From JBDREA01 sp043820265 (GTDB lineage Archaea; Altiarchaeota; Altiarchaeia; IMC4; JBDREA01), in the NCBI GenBank assembly GCA_043820265.1, contig JBDREA010000140.1, positions 1-37,426 of the forward strand: a stretch of 37,426 bases of DNA. The letters are read 5' to 3'. Below are positions 24,056-31,344 of the stretch, one piece after another. Numbering within the stretch: the stretch's first letter is position 1; every line of letters starts with the position of its first letter. A model generated the notes under the pieces. It saw only the letters and a program-made list of their open reading frames with translations. It did not search any database and was not told the origin of the DNA. A program made the translations under genes and the position numbers.

Positions 24056-24297
24056 TTGACCACCTTAAGGCTGAAGTCCTGAATAACTGGATTAGCCAGA
24101 AGTCTTTTGCCTGCATCATCCATTATCTGCAGCGCCTCCTTTTCTGAGGCAGCAGTTACCGTGACCTCATACACCTGCACAGTCGAAACCTTGATCGCCG
24201 CATATCCAAGCAACTTCAAAGACTTAGCAACAGTCTCACCTTCCGCATCCACAACCCCCTTTTTATAGGAGATTCTCACCTCAACTCTCACATCCAT
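24052..24297 (-). CDS. purS: FGAM synthase subunit PurS
   Basis: This 81-residue protein is the small structural subunit that bridges PurL and PurQ and opens the ammonia channel. It begins VRVEVRISYKKGVVDAEGETVAKSLKLLGY and matches the family in length, with the conserved D-x-E-G and LG region. The stop overlaps the purL start. It is the first gene of the purS-purL-purQ group. The 77 bases upstream are A-rich and probably hold the promoter. Confidence 0.93.
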   Translation of the reverse strand: MDVRVEVRISYKKGVVDAEGETVAKSLKLLGYAAIKVSTVQVYEVTVTAASEKEALQIMDDAGKRLLANPVIQDFSLKVVK

Positions 24298-24374
24298 GAT
24301 TCAACCACCAAAATAAAAGAAAAATAAGAAGAAAGATATGAGTAAAGAAATAAAAAAGAAAAAAGTATGCTAGC

Positions 24375-25288
24375 TTAAACGGCTTCAAGCCAGCTTTTGT
24401 ATTTTTTGTCTTTTCCTGCAACGACTTCGAAGAATTTGTCTTGAAGTTTCTTCGTTATGGGGCCGGGCTTTCCGATTTCGATTGTGTCAATTTGTCTGAT
24501 CGGTGTGAGTTCTGCCGCTGTCCCTGTGAAGAATGCTTCGTCTGCGCTCCCAAGCATGTCCCGTGAGATGTCGCATTCCTTGAATTCAATGTCCATGTCT
24601 TTTGCAAGCGTTATAACACTCTGTCTTGTAATACCCGCAAGGATCGAAGAGCTCTCTGTTGGCGTCTTTAAGACTCCGTCTTTTACGATGAAGAGGTTTT
24701 CTCCGGGGCCTTCGCTGACCAATCCCCTCACATCAAGTAGGATCGCCTCGTCGTATCCCGCATCAAGGCTTTCGAGCTTGGCTAATATGCTATTGATGTA
24801 TGCGCCTGTAGCCTTCGCTTTTGGTGGTAAGATGTTTGGTTCAATCCTTCTTATGGAGGAAATCTTAACCTTGATACCATTTTTCAAACCCTCTTCGCCG
24901 AGGTATGTTCCCCACGGCCAGACGGCAATGGCTGCTTCAACCGGTGCTTTCAATGGATTCAAGCCCATTTCACCATAACCGCGCCAAACAATCGGTCTGA
25001 TGTAGCAGGCGTCGAGTTTGTTGGCGGAGATCAACTTCTTGGTCGCAGCAACCAGCTCATCAACTTTGTAAGGCATCGGCATAGAATACAGTTTAGCCGA
25101 ATTTTCAAGCCGTTTCATGTGCTCGGTGAGCCGGAAGACCGCGGGCCCGCTACTCGTTTTATAGCAGCGGATGCCTTCAAGACTCCGCTTCCATAGTGTA
25201 GGGCGTGCGTTAAAACGTGGATTTTCGCATCCTTCCATTTTACGAGTTCTCCGTTCATCCAGATAAACTCGACTTCCTGAATGGGCAT
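24375..25288 (-). CDS. ilvE: Branched-chain amino acid aminotransferase, interrupted by a one-base frameshift
   Basis: A PLP-dependent enzyme that transaminates leucine, isoleucine and valine. The true start is ATG 25288 behind AGGTGATTT. That frame gives MPIQEVEFIWMNGELVKWKD, then HVLTHALHYGSGV, the normal IlvE beginning. At about 25178-25181 one base is missing (GTC TT- GAA GGC ATC), and the rest (EGIRCYKTSSGPAVFRLTEH onward, to 24375) continues in another frame. The remaining body is intact: LPPKAKATGAY with the PLP lysine, LVSEGPGENLFIVKDG and FFTGTAAELTPIRQID. With the base restored the protein would have about 304 residues. Either the sequence has an error or the gene is newly broken. 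Confidence 0.9.
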
Positions 25289-25347
25289 AATAAATCACCT
25301 TCGTAGAGCAGTATTTAGGTTTAATAAGAATAAAAAAAGGATGGTGT

Positions 25348-26352
25348 TCAGATTATGAATTCGTTTTCTCCTCTTCGGATGACCACTCCCTGTCCATGAA
25401 CGACCGAGCCTATCACTCTGAGTTTGTGTTTTTCGCCGTATTCCGCCATGATTTTTTCGGTTGTCTGAGGGTTTGCGATTATCGTGAATCCGATTCCCAT
25501 GTTAAAGGTCCGATGCATTTCCTCGTCTGACACTTCGCCAAGTTCCTGGATCTTTTTGAATATCATCATTGGTTCGGGGAGGTTGTCTAGGAGAAATCCT
25601 AGTTCTGTGAGACGCGTCATCTTCTTGAATCCGCTTCCTGTGATGTGGGCTAATCCGCTGACCTTGTATTTATCTATGATTTCGAGGACTTCGGCGACGT
25701 AGATGCGTGTAGGGGTGAGGATCTTCATCCACATGTTTTTTGGTAGCACCTTTCTTGCCAGGGTCAAGCCGTTCGAGTGGATTCCGCTTGAAGGAAACCC
25801 GATTACTTTGTCGCCGACCTGAATGTTTTTTCCTGTGATTATCTTGTCTTTTGCTACGATTCCGATTGATGCGCCTGCAAGATCGAATCCGTCGTTGTCC
25901 AATCCAGTTATCACATCAGGTAGAGAGGCTGTCTCTCCTCCGACGATGGCGATGCGGGATTGCTTGGCCCCCTCGTATAGGCCTACTGAAATCTCCTTTG
26001 ATAGGTCGTCGTTTGTGTCCTGCATGGCAAGGTAGTCTACTAGGGCGATGGGTTCGGCCCCAACGCAGATGAGGTCGTTTACGTTCATTGCGATTAAGTC
26101 TATGCCGATTGTATCGTATTTTTTCAGTTCTTGTGCGACAAGCACTTTTGAGCCTACTCCGTCGTTTGTGAAGGCTAGGGCGAAGGAGCCGAGATCGATG
26201 AGGTTGGCGTATCCGCCGATGTTTACCATGACTTTTCCGACTCTCCCCTCCCTGTTAGCGAAGGTCTTTTGGATCCAGGACTTCATACCTTTGATTGCCT
26301 GGTCTTCTTTTCTGATATCTACTCCAGCTTTCGCATAAGTCATCTCGGCCAT
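25348..26352 (-). CDS. purM: Phosphoribosylformylglycinamidine cyclo-ligase
   Basis: The 334-residue AIR synthetase closes the imidazole ring in the fifth purine step. It has the family start (YAKAGVDIRKEDQAI), ALAFTNDGVGSKVLVAQ, IDLIAMNVNDLICVGAEPIALVDY, GGETASLPDVI, and GFPSSGIHSNGLTLAR in order. The ATG at 26352 is the first, and the family starts there. It stands apart from purSLQ with ilvE between, all on the minus strand. Hairpin array D is directly upstream, between purM and the HAD gene. Confidence 0.95.
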   Translation of the reverse strand: MAEMTYAKAGVDIRKEDQAIKGMKSWIQKTFANREGRVGKVMVNIGGYANLIDLGSFALAFTNDGVGSKVLVAQELKKYDTIGIDLIAMNVNDLICVGAEPIALVDYLAMQDTNDDLSKEISVGLYEGAKQSRIAIVGGETASLPDVITGLDNDGFDLAGASIGIVAKDKIITGKNIQVGDKVIGFPSSGIHSNGLTLARKVLPKNMWMKILTPTRIYVAEVLEIIDKYKVSGLAHITGSGFKKMTRLTELGFLLDNLPEPMMIFKKIQELGEVSDEEMHRTFNMGIGFTIIANPQTTEKIMAEYGEKHKLRVIGSVVHGQGVVIRRGENEFII

Positions 26353-26395
26353 TTTTTATGGTTGAAATAGTGGGAGAGAGAGGATAAAAATCAAT

Positions 26396-26542
26396 GTATA
26401 GCGAATAGCACTAAAGGTGAGTGATAATCTCATGCTATTCGATACACTAGGTAGCTGAAAGCTACCTGTGTAGGAAAACATCTTCGCTGTTTTCCATATA
26501 TTGAATCGCCTCATAGACCTAATTTTGCTGCGATTCACTATA
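26396..26542. repeat. Hairpin array D
   Basis: Four hairpins. The left terminal is 26402-26410/26433-26441 with a 22 nt loop, extended by four pairs (26396-26399/26442-26445) past a two-base bulge. Inner ones are 26449-26456/26460-26467 (8 bp, GAA loop) and 26473-26480/26488-26495 (8 bp, 7 nt loop). The right terminal is 26497-26509/26530-26542 (12 of 13 pairs) with a 20 nt loop. Its last arm contains the stop codon of the HAD gene. Purine-rich triloops match array C rather than A and B. It occupies nearly all of the purM-HAD gap. Confidence 0.8.
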
Positions 26543-27173
26543 GTTTTAATAGGGATTCTTGAAGTTCTGTCAGATTTTCAACTATTATGTCTGGGTCCTC
26601 TTTTTCGAGCTTTTCTTTGGTATGGATTCCCCAGGTGACGGCTATCGAGGGCATTCCAGCGGCCTTGGCTGCCTTGATATCTTCCACCATGTCCCCAACG
26701 TATATGCATTTATCCGGTTTAACCGAAAGGTGGGAGGAAGCCAAAAACAGAGGTTTAGGGGAGGGTTTGACTTCATGGCAGTCTTCGTAGGCGACGACTG
26801 TGTTGAACGCATAAAGTAGGTGGTGCTTTTGGAGTTCTTCGGTTATCTTGATCTTTGGAGCAGACGAAACGATCCCCAGGCTGTAGTCGTGAGGTAGCTC
26901 ACAGATCAATTCTTCGACTCCAGAAAAAAGCCCGAGGGAATTAGTTTTAACTTGCCTCTCATCCCATCTTTTTATAAGGAGTTCTTCGTGTGCGAAGAGC
27001 CCCATCTCGGGAAGCACCGTCCGCCAGTCATTTCGCATCTTTAGCTGAAAATCCAATCTGCTCCACACAGGCACACCCACCTCGGCCATAACTTCCTGGT
27101 AGGTCTCAACCATGAAATCAAAGACGTCAAAGAGGACTCCATCCCAGTCGAAAAGAATCGCCTTTAATGTCAT
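26538..27173 (-). CDS. HAD-family phosphatase, phosphoglycolate phosphatase-like
   Basis: The 211-residue hydrolase has the HAD motifs: nucleophile Asp9 and Asp11 (FDWDGVLFD), the Ser of VSSAP, the lysine of KPSPKPL and the acidic pair of YVGDMVEDIKAAKAAG. The cap is the helical C1 type. The closest functional group is phosphoglycolate phosphatase or a similar small sugar-phosphate phosphatase. With RuBisCO in the genome, removal of 2-phosphoglycolate is an attractive idea, but the gene is 20 kb away and specificity cannot be told from motifs. The stop lies inside a hairpin arm of array D. It is seven bases behind the glycosidase gene and is likely cotranscribed with it. Confidence 0.88.
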   Translation of the reverse strand: MTLKAILFDWDGVLFDVFDFMVETYQEVMAEVGVPVWSRLDFQLKMRNDWRTVLPEMGLFAHEELLIKRWDERQVKTNSLGLFSGVEELICELPHDYSLGIVSSAPKIKITEELQKHHLLYAFNTVVAYEDCHEVKPSPKPLFLASSHLSVKPDKCIYVGDMVEDIKAAKAAGMPSIAVTWGIHTKEKLEKEDPDIIVENLTELQESLLKL

Positions 27174-27179
27174 TTTATA

Positions 27180-28484
27180 TCAAGTTCTAATCAAGTCTAT
27201 CGCGAGCGCTGCGCTCCAGCTGAAGTCTTTTCCTCCAAGTCCTTCGCCTGTGTTTGGGTTGAAGTATTCCCTGAAGCCTGCGTTTTCTATGAGACTAATA
27301 GTTTTTTGTTTTAAGGTTTCCGCCTCTTCATTGAATCCATAATTCCTGAGTCCCTCGATGATGAACCAATTCACGTTTATCCAGACTGGTCCGCGCCAGT
27401 AGTTGATCGGGTCAAACGATTTTTCTGTGGGAGGTGTTGTGGGGATAGGGTGAGGAGCATAGAATTCATTTTTGTTGAGGAGGTGTTCTTCGACGAGGGA
27501 TTTAGCCTGTTTTTTTGAGGGGATGTTTGCGTAGAGGGGGAGAAGGGAGACAAAGGATTTTGTTTTTATGAGTCGGTCTTCTCGGATGTCGAGATCAAAG
27601 TATAATCCATTTTCTTCATCCCACAACTTTTCGTTCATCGCCTCTTTTGTTTGATTAGCCCAGTTCACAAACATTCTTTCGTCTTCTTTTTCACCTAACA
27701 ACCCTGCAATTTTCGCCAATGCATTATTCGATTTGGACCAGACAGTATTCATAAGGCAGTCGTATACTACGAAAGGGGAGTGATTGAAAATCTTTTTAAG
27801 GTCGTAATCCCATTCCCTGTATTTTTCTATGAGATAATAGTTACGAAGGTAGAACTCCCGATTGGGTCTTTGGTCTTTTGAAACGTAGTGGTCTGTTTCT
27901 AGTTTTTTATCCGCAAGTTCTGCGACACTTGGAGAAATTTTTTCTTGGGGAATTGAATTGAGGATCTTATCCCAGACAGGTAAGTTGTCCAGACCGGTTT
28001 CATCCGGATGGCAGGTGAAAAAGAGTCCAGTGTCAAGAGGATCTCGTTTTTCTTTTATCCAATAGTGGAATTTTTTGATGAATGAATATGTTTTTTCGAG
28101 GAACTTTATTCCCTCATTTCTTGGAGGGGCATTTTCATAGACTCGAAGGACCGCATCAGCTATGATTGGGGGTTGAGTTATTCCTGTCGTTTTTGCATTC
28201 CTTCCTGACACCCCCTCAGTCTGCCACCACCGCCAGTCGGGAAAATAATCTAGGGTTTGATCCTCGCTGAATCTAATGTGAGGAATCATTCCGTTTTTCC
28301 ACTGACCTTCCTTAAGCGAGAGAATCTCCTGGCACGCTCGAGGCCAGTCCACATGAGATAATCCAATCGCAATAAAACAGGAATCCCACAACCACTGATG
28401 AGGATAAAGCCCTGACGCAGGCCTGGTCCAACTGCCGCAGTCATTATCTTTTAGAACCTGATGTACCCGATCAACCAATTCCAT
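27180..28484 (-). CDS. GH63-like glycoside hydrolase (mannosylglycerate or glucosylglycerate hydrolase type)
   Basis: The 434-residue protein has the (alpha/alpha)6-barrel pattern of GH63 enzymes: SGLYPHQWLWDSCF (about residues 25-38), EGQWKNGMIPHIRF, GITQPPIIADAV, TGLFFTCHPDETGLDN, YWRGPVWINVNWF and GGKDFSWSAAL near the end. These resemble hydrolases for mannosyl- or glucosylglycerate and related trehalase-like enzymes. No signal peptide, so it acts in the cytoplasm, perhaps on a compatible solute or storage sugar. The ATG at 28484 overlaps the ferredoxin stop by one base (TAATG). An earlier in-frame ATG lies inside the ferredoxin gene and is unlikely. Confidence 0.82.
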   Translation of the reverse strand: MELVDRVHQVLKDNDCGSWTRPASGLYPHQWLWDSCFIAIGLSHVDWPRACQEILSLKEGQWKNGMIPHIRFSEDQTLDYFPDWRWWQTEGVSGRNAKTTGITQPPIIADAVLRVYENAPPRNEGIKFLEKTYSFIKKFHYWIKEKRDPLDTGLFFTCHPDETGLDNLPVWDKILNSIPQEKISPSVAELADKKLETDHYVSKDQRPNREFYLRNYYLIEKYREWDYDLKKIFNHSPFVVYDCLMNTVWSKSNNALAKIAGLLGEKEDERMFVNWANQTKEAMNEKLWDEENGLYFDLDIREDRLIKTKSFVSLLPLYANIPSKKQAKSLVEEHLLNKNEFYAPHPIPTTPPTEKSFDPINYWRGPVWINVNWFIIEGLRNYGFNEEAETLKQKTISLIENAGFREYFNPNTGEGLGGKDFSWSAALAIDLIRT

Positions 28485-28666
28485 TATTTCTTTTTTTCGA
28501 AAGCCTCCTTTGGGCAGTTTGTTACACATATCAAGCATTCAGTGCATTTTTCTTTGTCGACTATTGGCAACCCCACACATTCTTGGCCGATTGCAATCTG
28601 AGGGCATAGAGGAATCATCGGACAATGATGGTTCTGAGGGCACTTGTAAGAGTCGACTGTTATCAT
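28484..28666 (-). CDS. Small ferredoxin-like Fe-S protein
   Basis: The 60-residue protein has eight cysteines at 9, 15, 21, 30, 41, 44, 47 and 51. The second group, CTECLICVTNCPKEA, is a normal [4Fe-4S] motif (C-x2-C-x2-C-x3-CP). The first group (C9, C15, C21, C30) has wide spacing, so a second cluster or a zinc site is possible but not certain. The start is ATG 28666, with a TATA-like AAATTTAAAG at leaderless distance. It is cotranscribed with the glycosidase, an odd partner. Confidence 0.8.
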   Translation of the reverse strand: MITVDSYKCPQNHHCPMIPLCPQIAIGQECVGLPIVDKEKCTECLICVTNCPKEAFEKKK

Positions 28667-28708
28667 GATACTTTCTCTTTAAATTTATTTCGATCATATA
28701 CTTTTATT

Positions 28709-28855
28709 ATGGTAAAGAAAAAACTTCAAAAGGGTATACAAGAAGATATCGAAGAAGTAGAACAAATTCTAAAAAGTAATTGGAATGGATTCGGAATCCT
28801 CTCGGGAGTTAAGGAAAAATTTAAGCGCGATCAGGCAGATGGTCTCAGATATTGA
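28709..28855 (+). CDS. Small 48-residue protein, unknown function
   Basis: From the ATG at 28709 the frame gives a charged protein (MVKKKLQKGIQEDIEEVEQI, then WNGFGILSGVKEKFKRDQ) that would be mainly helical. A TTTAAATTTA box stands about 25 bases upstream, consistent with a leaderless start and separate from the divergent ferredoxin. The frame is open further upstream but without a good start. I do not recognise it. It is convergent with the helicase gene. Confidence 0.5.
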   Translation: MVKKKLQKGIQEDIEEVEQILKSNWNGFGILSGVKEKFKRDQADGLRY

Positions 28856-28872
28856 ATGTGTAAATTAAAGTC

Positions 28873-30774
28873 CTATTTCTGAATTGATGCAGAATCCATT
28901 GAGTTTGAAAAGAACCTCTTTAAGTATTTCTCCGGCTGCTCAGTCAGGGTGTATTCGAAGTCGGCTGGGAAGCATTTTGAGTAGTTTTTCCATGCGAAGC
29001 GTTCGTCTAAAAGTATTATCGCGCCTTTGTCGGTTTCGCTTCTGATGCCCCTTCCTGCCGCTTGAAGTGCCCGGTTCATTGCTGGATAGATGTATCCATA
29101 ATCCCAGCCTCGTTCAAATTTAAAGTCGTAGTATTCTATGAGGCTTTGGGTGACAAGATCCGGTCTTTCAAGGGGTAATCCGACGATTACGACTGCGTCT
29201 AGGAGGTTGTCTGCGTAATCCACTCCTTCGCTCAGGCTTCCGGCCTGGACCGCGAACAATACACCCCCTCCTGATTGTTCTAGGCCTATGAGGCGTTGGT
29301 GCAGCTTTCTGCGCTCAGATTTCCCCATGCCCTGGCGTTCGATTAGTGGCTCCTTTTTTAGGAGGGGTAGAGAGTCGGAAAGAAGAGAATAGATCGTATC
29401 CAATAAAAAATATGAAGGAAAGAACACTGCGCAGTTTCCGGGCACAGAAGAGAGGATCTTCGCTATGACTACACAGTATTTTTTATACATGTAGTCGCTT
29501 CGTTTTGTGAATTTCGTCGTCAAACCAGGAACCAGAAGTACTAGCTTGTTTTCTTTCGGGAAAGGCGATTCATAAGTGCGAAGCAGTGTCCTATTTTCAG
29601 GTATCCCAAGGACGTCTGCGTACATGTCCAATGGGTGAAGTGTGCCGCTCATAAGGATGGATGAATGGACTTGTTCGAAGAGCTCTTTTGTCACAAGCGA
29701 AGGATCCAGGCACTTATAGGATAACGTGAAATGCTCGTCTCTTTTAAGGATTCTGACGTATCCGAGGTCAACTCCCGCCCAAGATGAAAAAAAAGTACCC
29801 ACAGACTTCGCGTAGCTTCTGTACCGGTTGGGGATGGAGAGGACTTCTTCGCCTAAGTCGTCTATAGAATCTGAGAATTCTTGGTATCTTTGACCTGTCT
29901 TTTCCTCGACGGCATCTATGAACTCTTCTGCTTGGATGGTTTTTTCTTGCCCGGGCAGCAATTTTTTCCCGTTGAAGCGCAGTAACTTAGAAACGTTTAT
30001 TAAGTCTTCGGCCAGGTTTTCGTATCCTAAAACCTTCGCTTCTCGCACCGCCTGCTTAAGAGAGTATTCGGTCAGGTTCACGCTCATGATGGACCGTATT
30101 CGTTCGGGCAGGTTGTGGGCTTCGTCGCAGATGAGGATGACATCCTCCAATTTTTTATCGAGTCGGTGGAGGAAGGCTTCTCGAATCGTCGGCTGAAACA
30201 GGTGAAAGTAGTCCCCTATAATGACGTCCGCTTTCTTGGCGGCCTCAATGCAGACTTCGTAGGGGCAGAGCTTTTTTTCGCTGCACTCCAATAGTATTTT
30301 TTCGTTGTGAAGTGGGCTTCCTCGGACCTCTGATACAACATCCTTCATCGCCTGGGTAAGCTTGCCTTTTATCCGGACATTATTATAGAAATGACATACT
30401 TCGTCCTTCTTTTGTTTTCTGCAGAACTCATGAAACTCCCAGGAATCCAGATCCTGGACTTTGTGAAGGCACATCCACTGCTTGCCGATAAAGTCCACAA
30501 CCGAAAAACTTATCTCAAATTTCCGCTGAATTCTTTTAAGGGTATCCACGACTATGACGTGTTGGGTGTGCTTTGGTGTAAGAAAAAAGACGGTTTTTCC
30601 GCTTTTTTTAGAAAAAGACAATGCCGGAGCCAGCACAGCCACGGTTTTTCCAATGCCTGTAGGCGCATGAGCTATCAAATGCTTGGCTTTTGAAAGAACC
30701 CCTTGTGAGTCACTGAACAGCTCCTTCTGTCCTTTTCTAATCTGTTCGAACGGAAAAAAGTCCCTTTTTAGCAT
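28873..30774 (-). CDS. XPD/Rad3-type Fe-S DNA helicase
   Basis: The 633-residue superfamily 2 helicase has Walker A APTGIGKT (37-44), the DEAH box (217-220), cysteines for an Fe-S cluster between them (Cys102, 118, 127 and 170, the last in CPYE) and the late motif QAAGRGIRSETDKGAI. This is the XPD/DinG-like plan; archaeal XPD unwinds DNA 5' to 3' in repair. The start at 30774 is set by MLKRDFFPFEQIRKGQ, where the family begins. The frame stays open for 109 codons upstream, but that part is antisense to a membrane gene and is not coding. It reads away from the DUF1616-like gene across a repeat-rich gap. Confidence 0.93.
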   Translation of the reverse strand: MLKRDFFPFEQIRKGQKELFSDSQGVLSKAKHLIAHAPTGIGKTVAVLAPALSFSKKSGKTVFFLTPKHTQHVIVVDTLKRIQRKFEISFSVVDFIGKQWMCLHKVQDLDSWEFHEFCRKQKKDEVCHFYNNVRIKGKLTQAMKDVVSEVRGSPLHNEKILLECSEKKLCPYEVCIEAAKKADVIIGDYFHLFQPTIREAFLHRLDKKLEDVILICDEAHNLPERIRSIMSVNLTEYSLKQAVREAKVLGYENLAEDLINVSKLLRFNGKKLLPGQEKTIQAEEFIDAVEEKTGQRYQEFSDSIDDLGEEVLSIPNRYRSYAKSVGTFFSSWAGVDLGYVRILKRDEHFTLSYKCLDPSLVTKELFEQVHSSILMSGTLHPLDMYADVLGIPENRTLLRTYESPFPKENKLVLLVPGLTTKFTKRSDYMYKKYCVVIAKILSSVPGNCAVFFPSYFLLDTIYSLLSDSLPLLKKEPLIERQGMGKSERRKLHQRLIGLEQSGGGVLFAVQAGSLSEGVDYADNLLDAVVIVGLPLERPDLVTQSLIEYYDFKFERGWDYGYIYPAMNRALQAAGRGIRSETDKGAIILLDERFAWKNYSKCFPADFEYTLTEQPEKYLKRFFSNSMDSASIQK

Positions 30775-30847
30775 AAATCCAACCCAAAGCTTTATTTTCT
30801 CTACATGTATAGTCGAGGGCATAACTTCCTGGACTTGTATCAGGGAT

Positions 30848-30919
30848 TTATGTCCTCGAATATGTCGAAGGACATAAAAAAATATGTCTAATTTATTATG
30901 TCCTTCGCCACAATATGTG
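30848..30919. promoter_or_regulatory. Cluster of ATGTC repeats in the divergent promoter
   Basis: ATGTC occurs at 30850, 30862, 30884 and 30898, its complement GACAT at 30871, and a degenerate ATGTG at 30915, spaced about 9-17 bases apart. TTATGTCCT (30848-30856) and AGGACATAA (30869-30877) form a perfect 9 bp inverted repeat, and the same right arm can pair with 30896-30903 instead. This could be a multi-site operator or alternative hairpins controlling the helicase and the membrane gene. Confidence 0.5.
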
Positions 30920-30934
30920 ACTGGTGAGGTATTA

Positions 30935-31294
30935 ATGCTGCTCTTAGACACGGTCTTTTTTATGCTCCATTTGACGTGGATATTTCTCAGCCTGGGCACC
31001 TTAATAATTCTACCAGGATACTGCTTGAGCAAGGTTATGTATCCGAAAAACAGGCTCTCCTTTTTGGAGCGAAGCGCGTTTTCAATCGCCTTAAGCGTCA
31101 CAGCCGTACCTTTAACAGTTCTTTTTTTGAACTATTTTTTGAATATAAAGATAAGCGTTGAAAGCATCATAGCCAGCCTTCTTTTGATAATATTGCCGAG
31201 TATCGGGATATATTTCCTTGAGATGCATATACTTAGGAGAATGGAGGAATCGGGTAAAAGACAAAAGAGGATTTTAACAGGTTTAGGAGAATAA
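30935..31294 (+). CDS. DUF1616-like membrane protein
   Basis: The 119-residue protein has three or four membrane helices. The segment LGTLIILPGYCLSKVMYPKN, then SFLERSAFSIALSVTAVPLTVLFLNYF, resembles the start of DUF1616 proteins, which archaea use in surface polysaccharide or envelope contexts; the rest of that family is absent. The ATG at 30935 has GGTGAGG seven bases upstream; an earlier ATG at 30884 lies in the repeat cluster. It leads into the surface-protein block on the same strand. Confidence 0.65.
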   Translation: MLLLDTVFFMLHLTWIFLSLGTLIILPGYCLSKVMYPKNRLSFLERSAFSIALSVTAVPLTVLFLNYFLNIKISVESIIASLLLIILPSIGIYFLEMHILRRMEESGKRQKRILTGLGE

Positions 31295-31344
31295 TGCAAA
31301 GGATCCAAAACAAATAAAATGTCAAAGCAAATTGAGGTTTCAGG

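Noticed and set aside
25178..25298. Alternative N-terminus of the aminotransferase starting at 25298
   Set aside because: The residues in that frame do not resemble IlvE, whereas the frame from 25288 gives the conserved start; a frameshift explains both.
30775..31101. Upstream extension of the XPD helicase frame by 109 codons
   Set aside because: It is antisense to the DUF1616-like gene and crosses the ATGTC repeats; helicase homology begins at the ATG at 30774.
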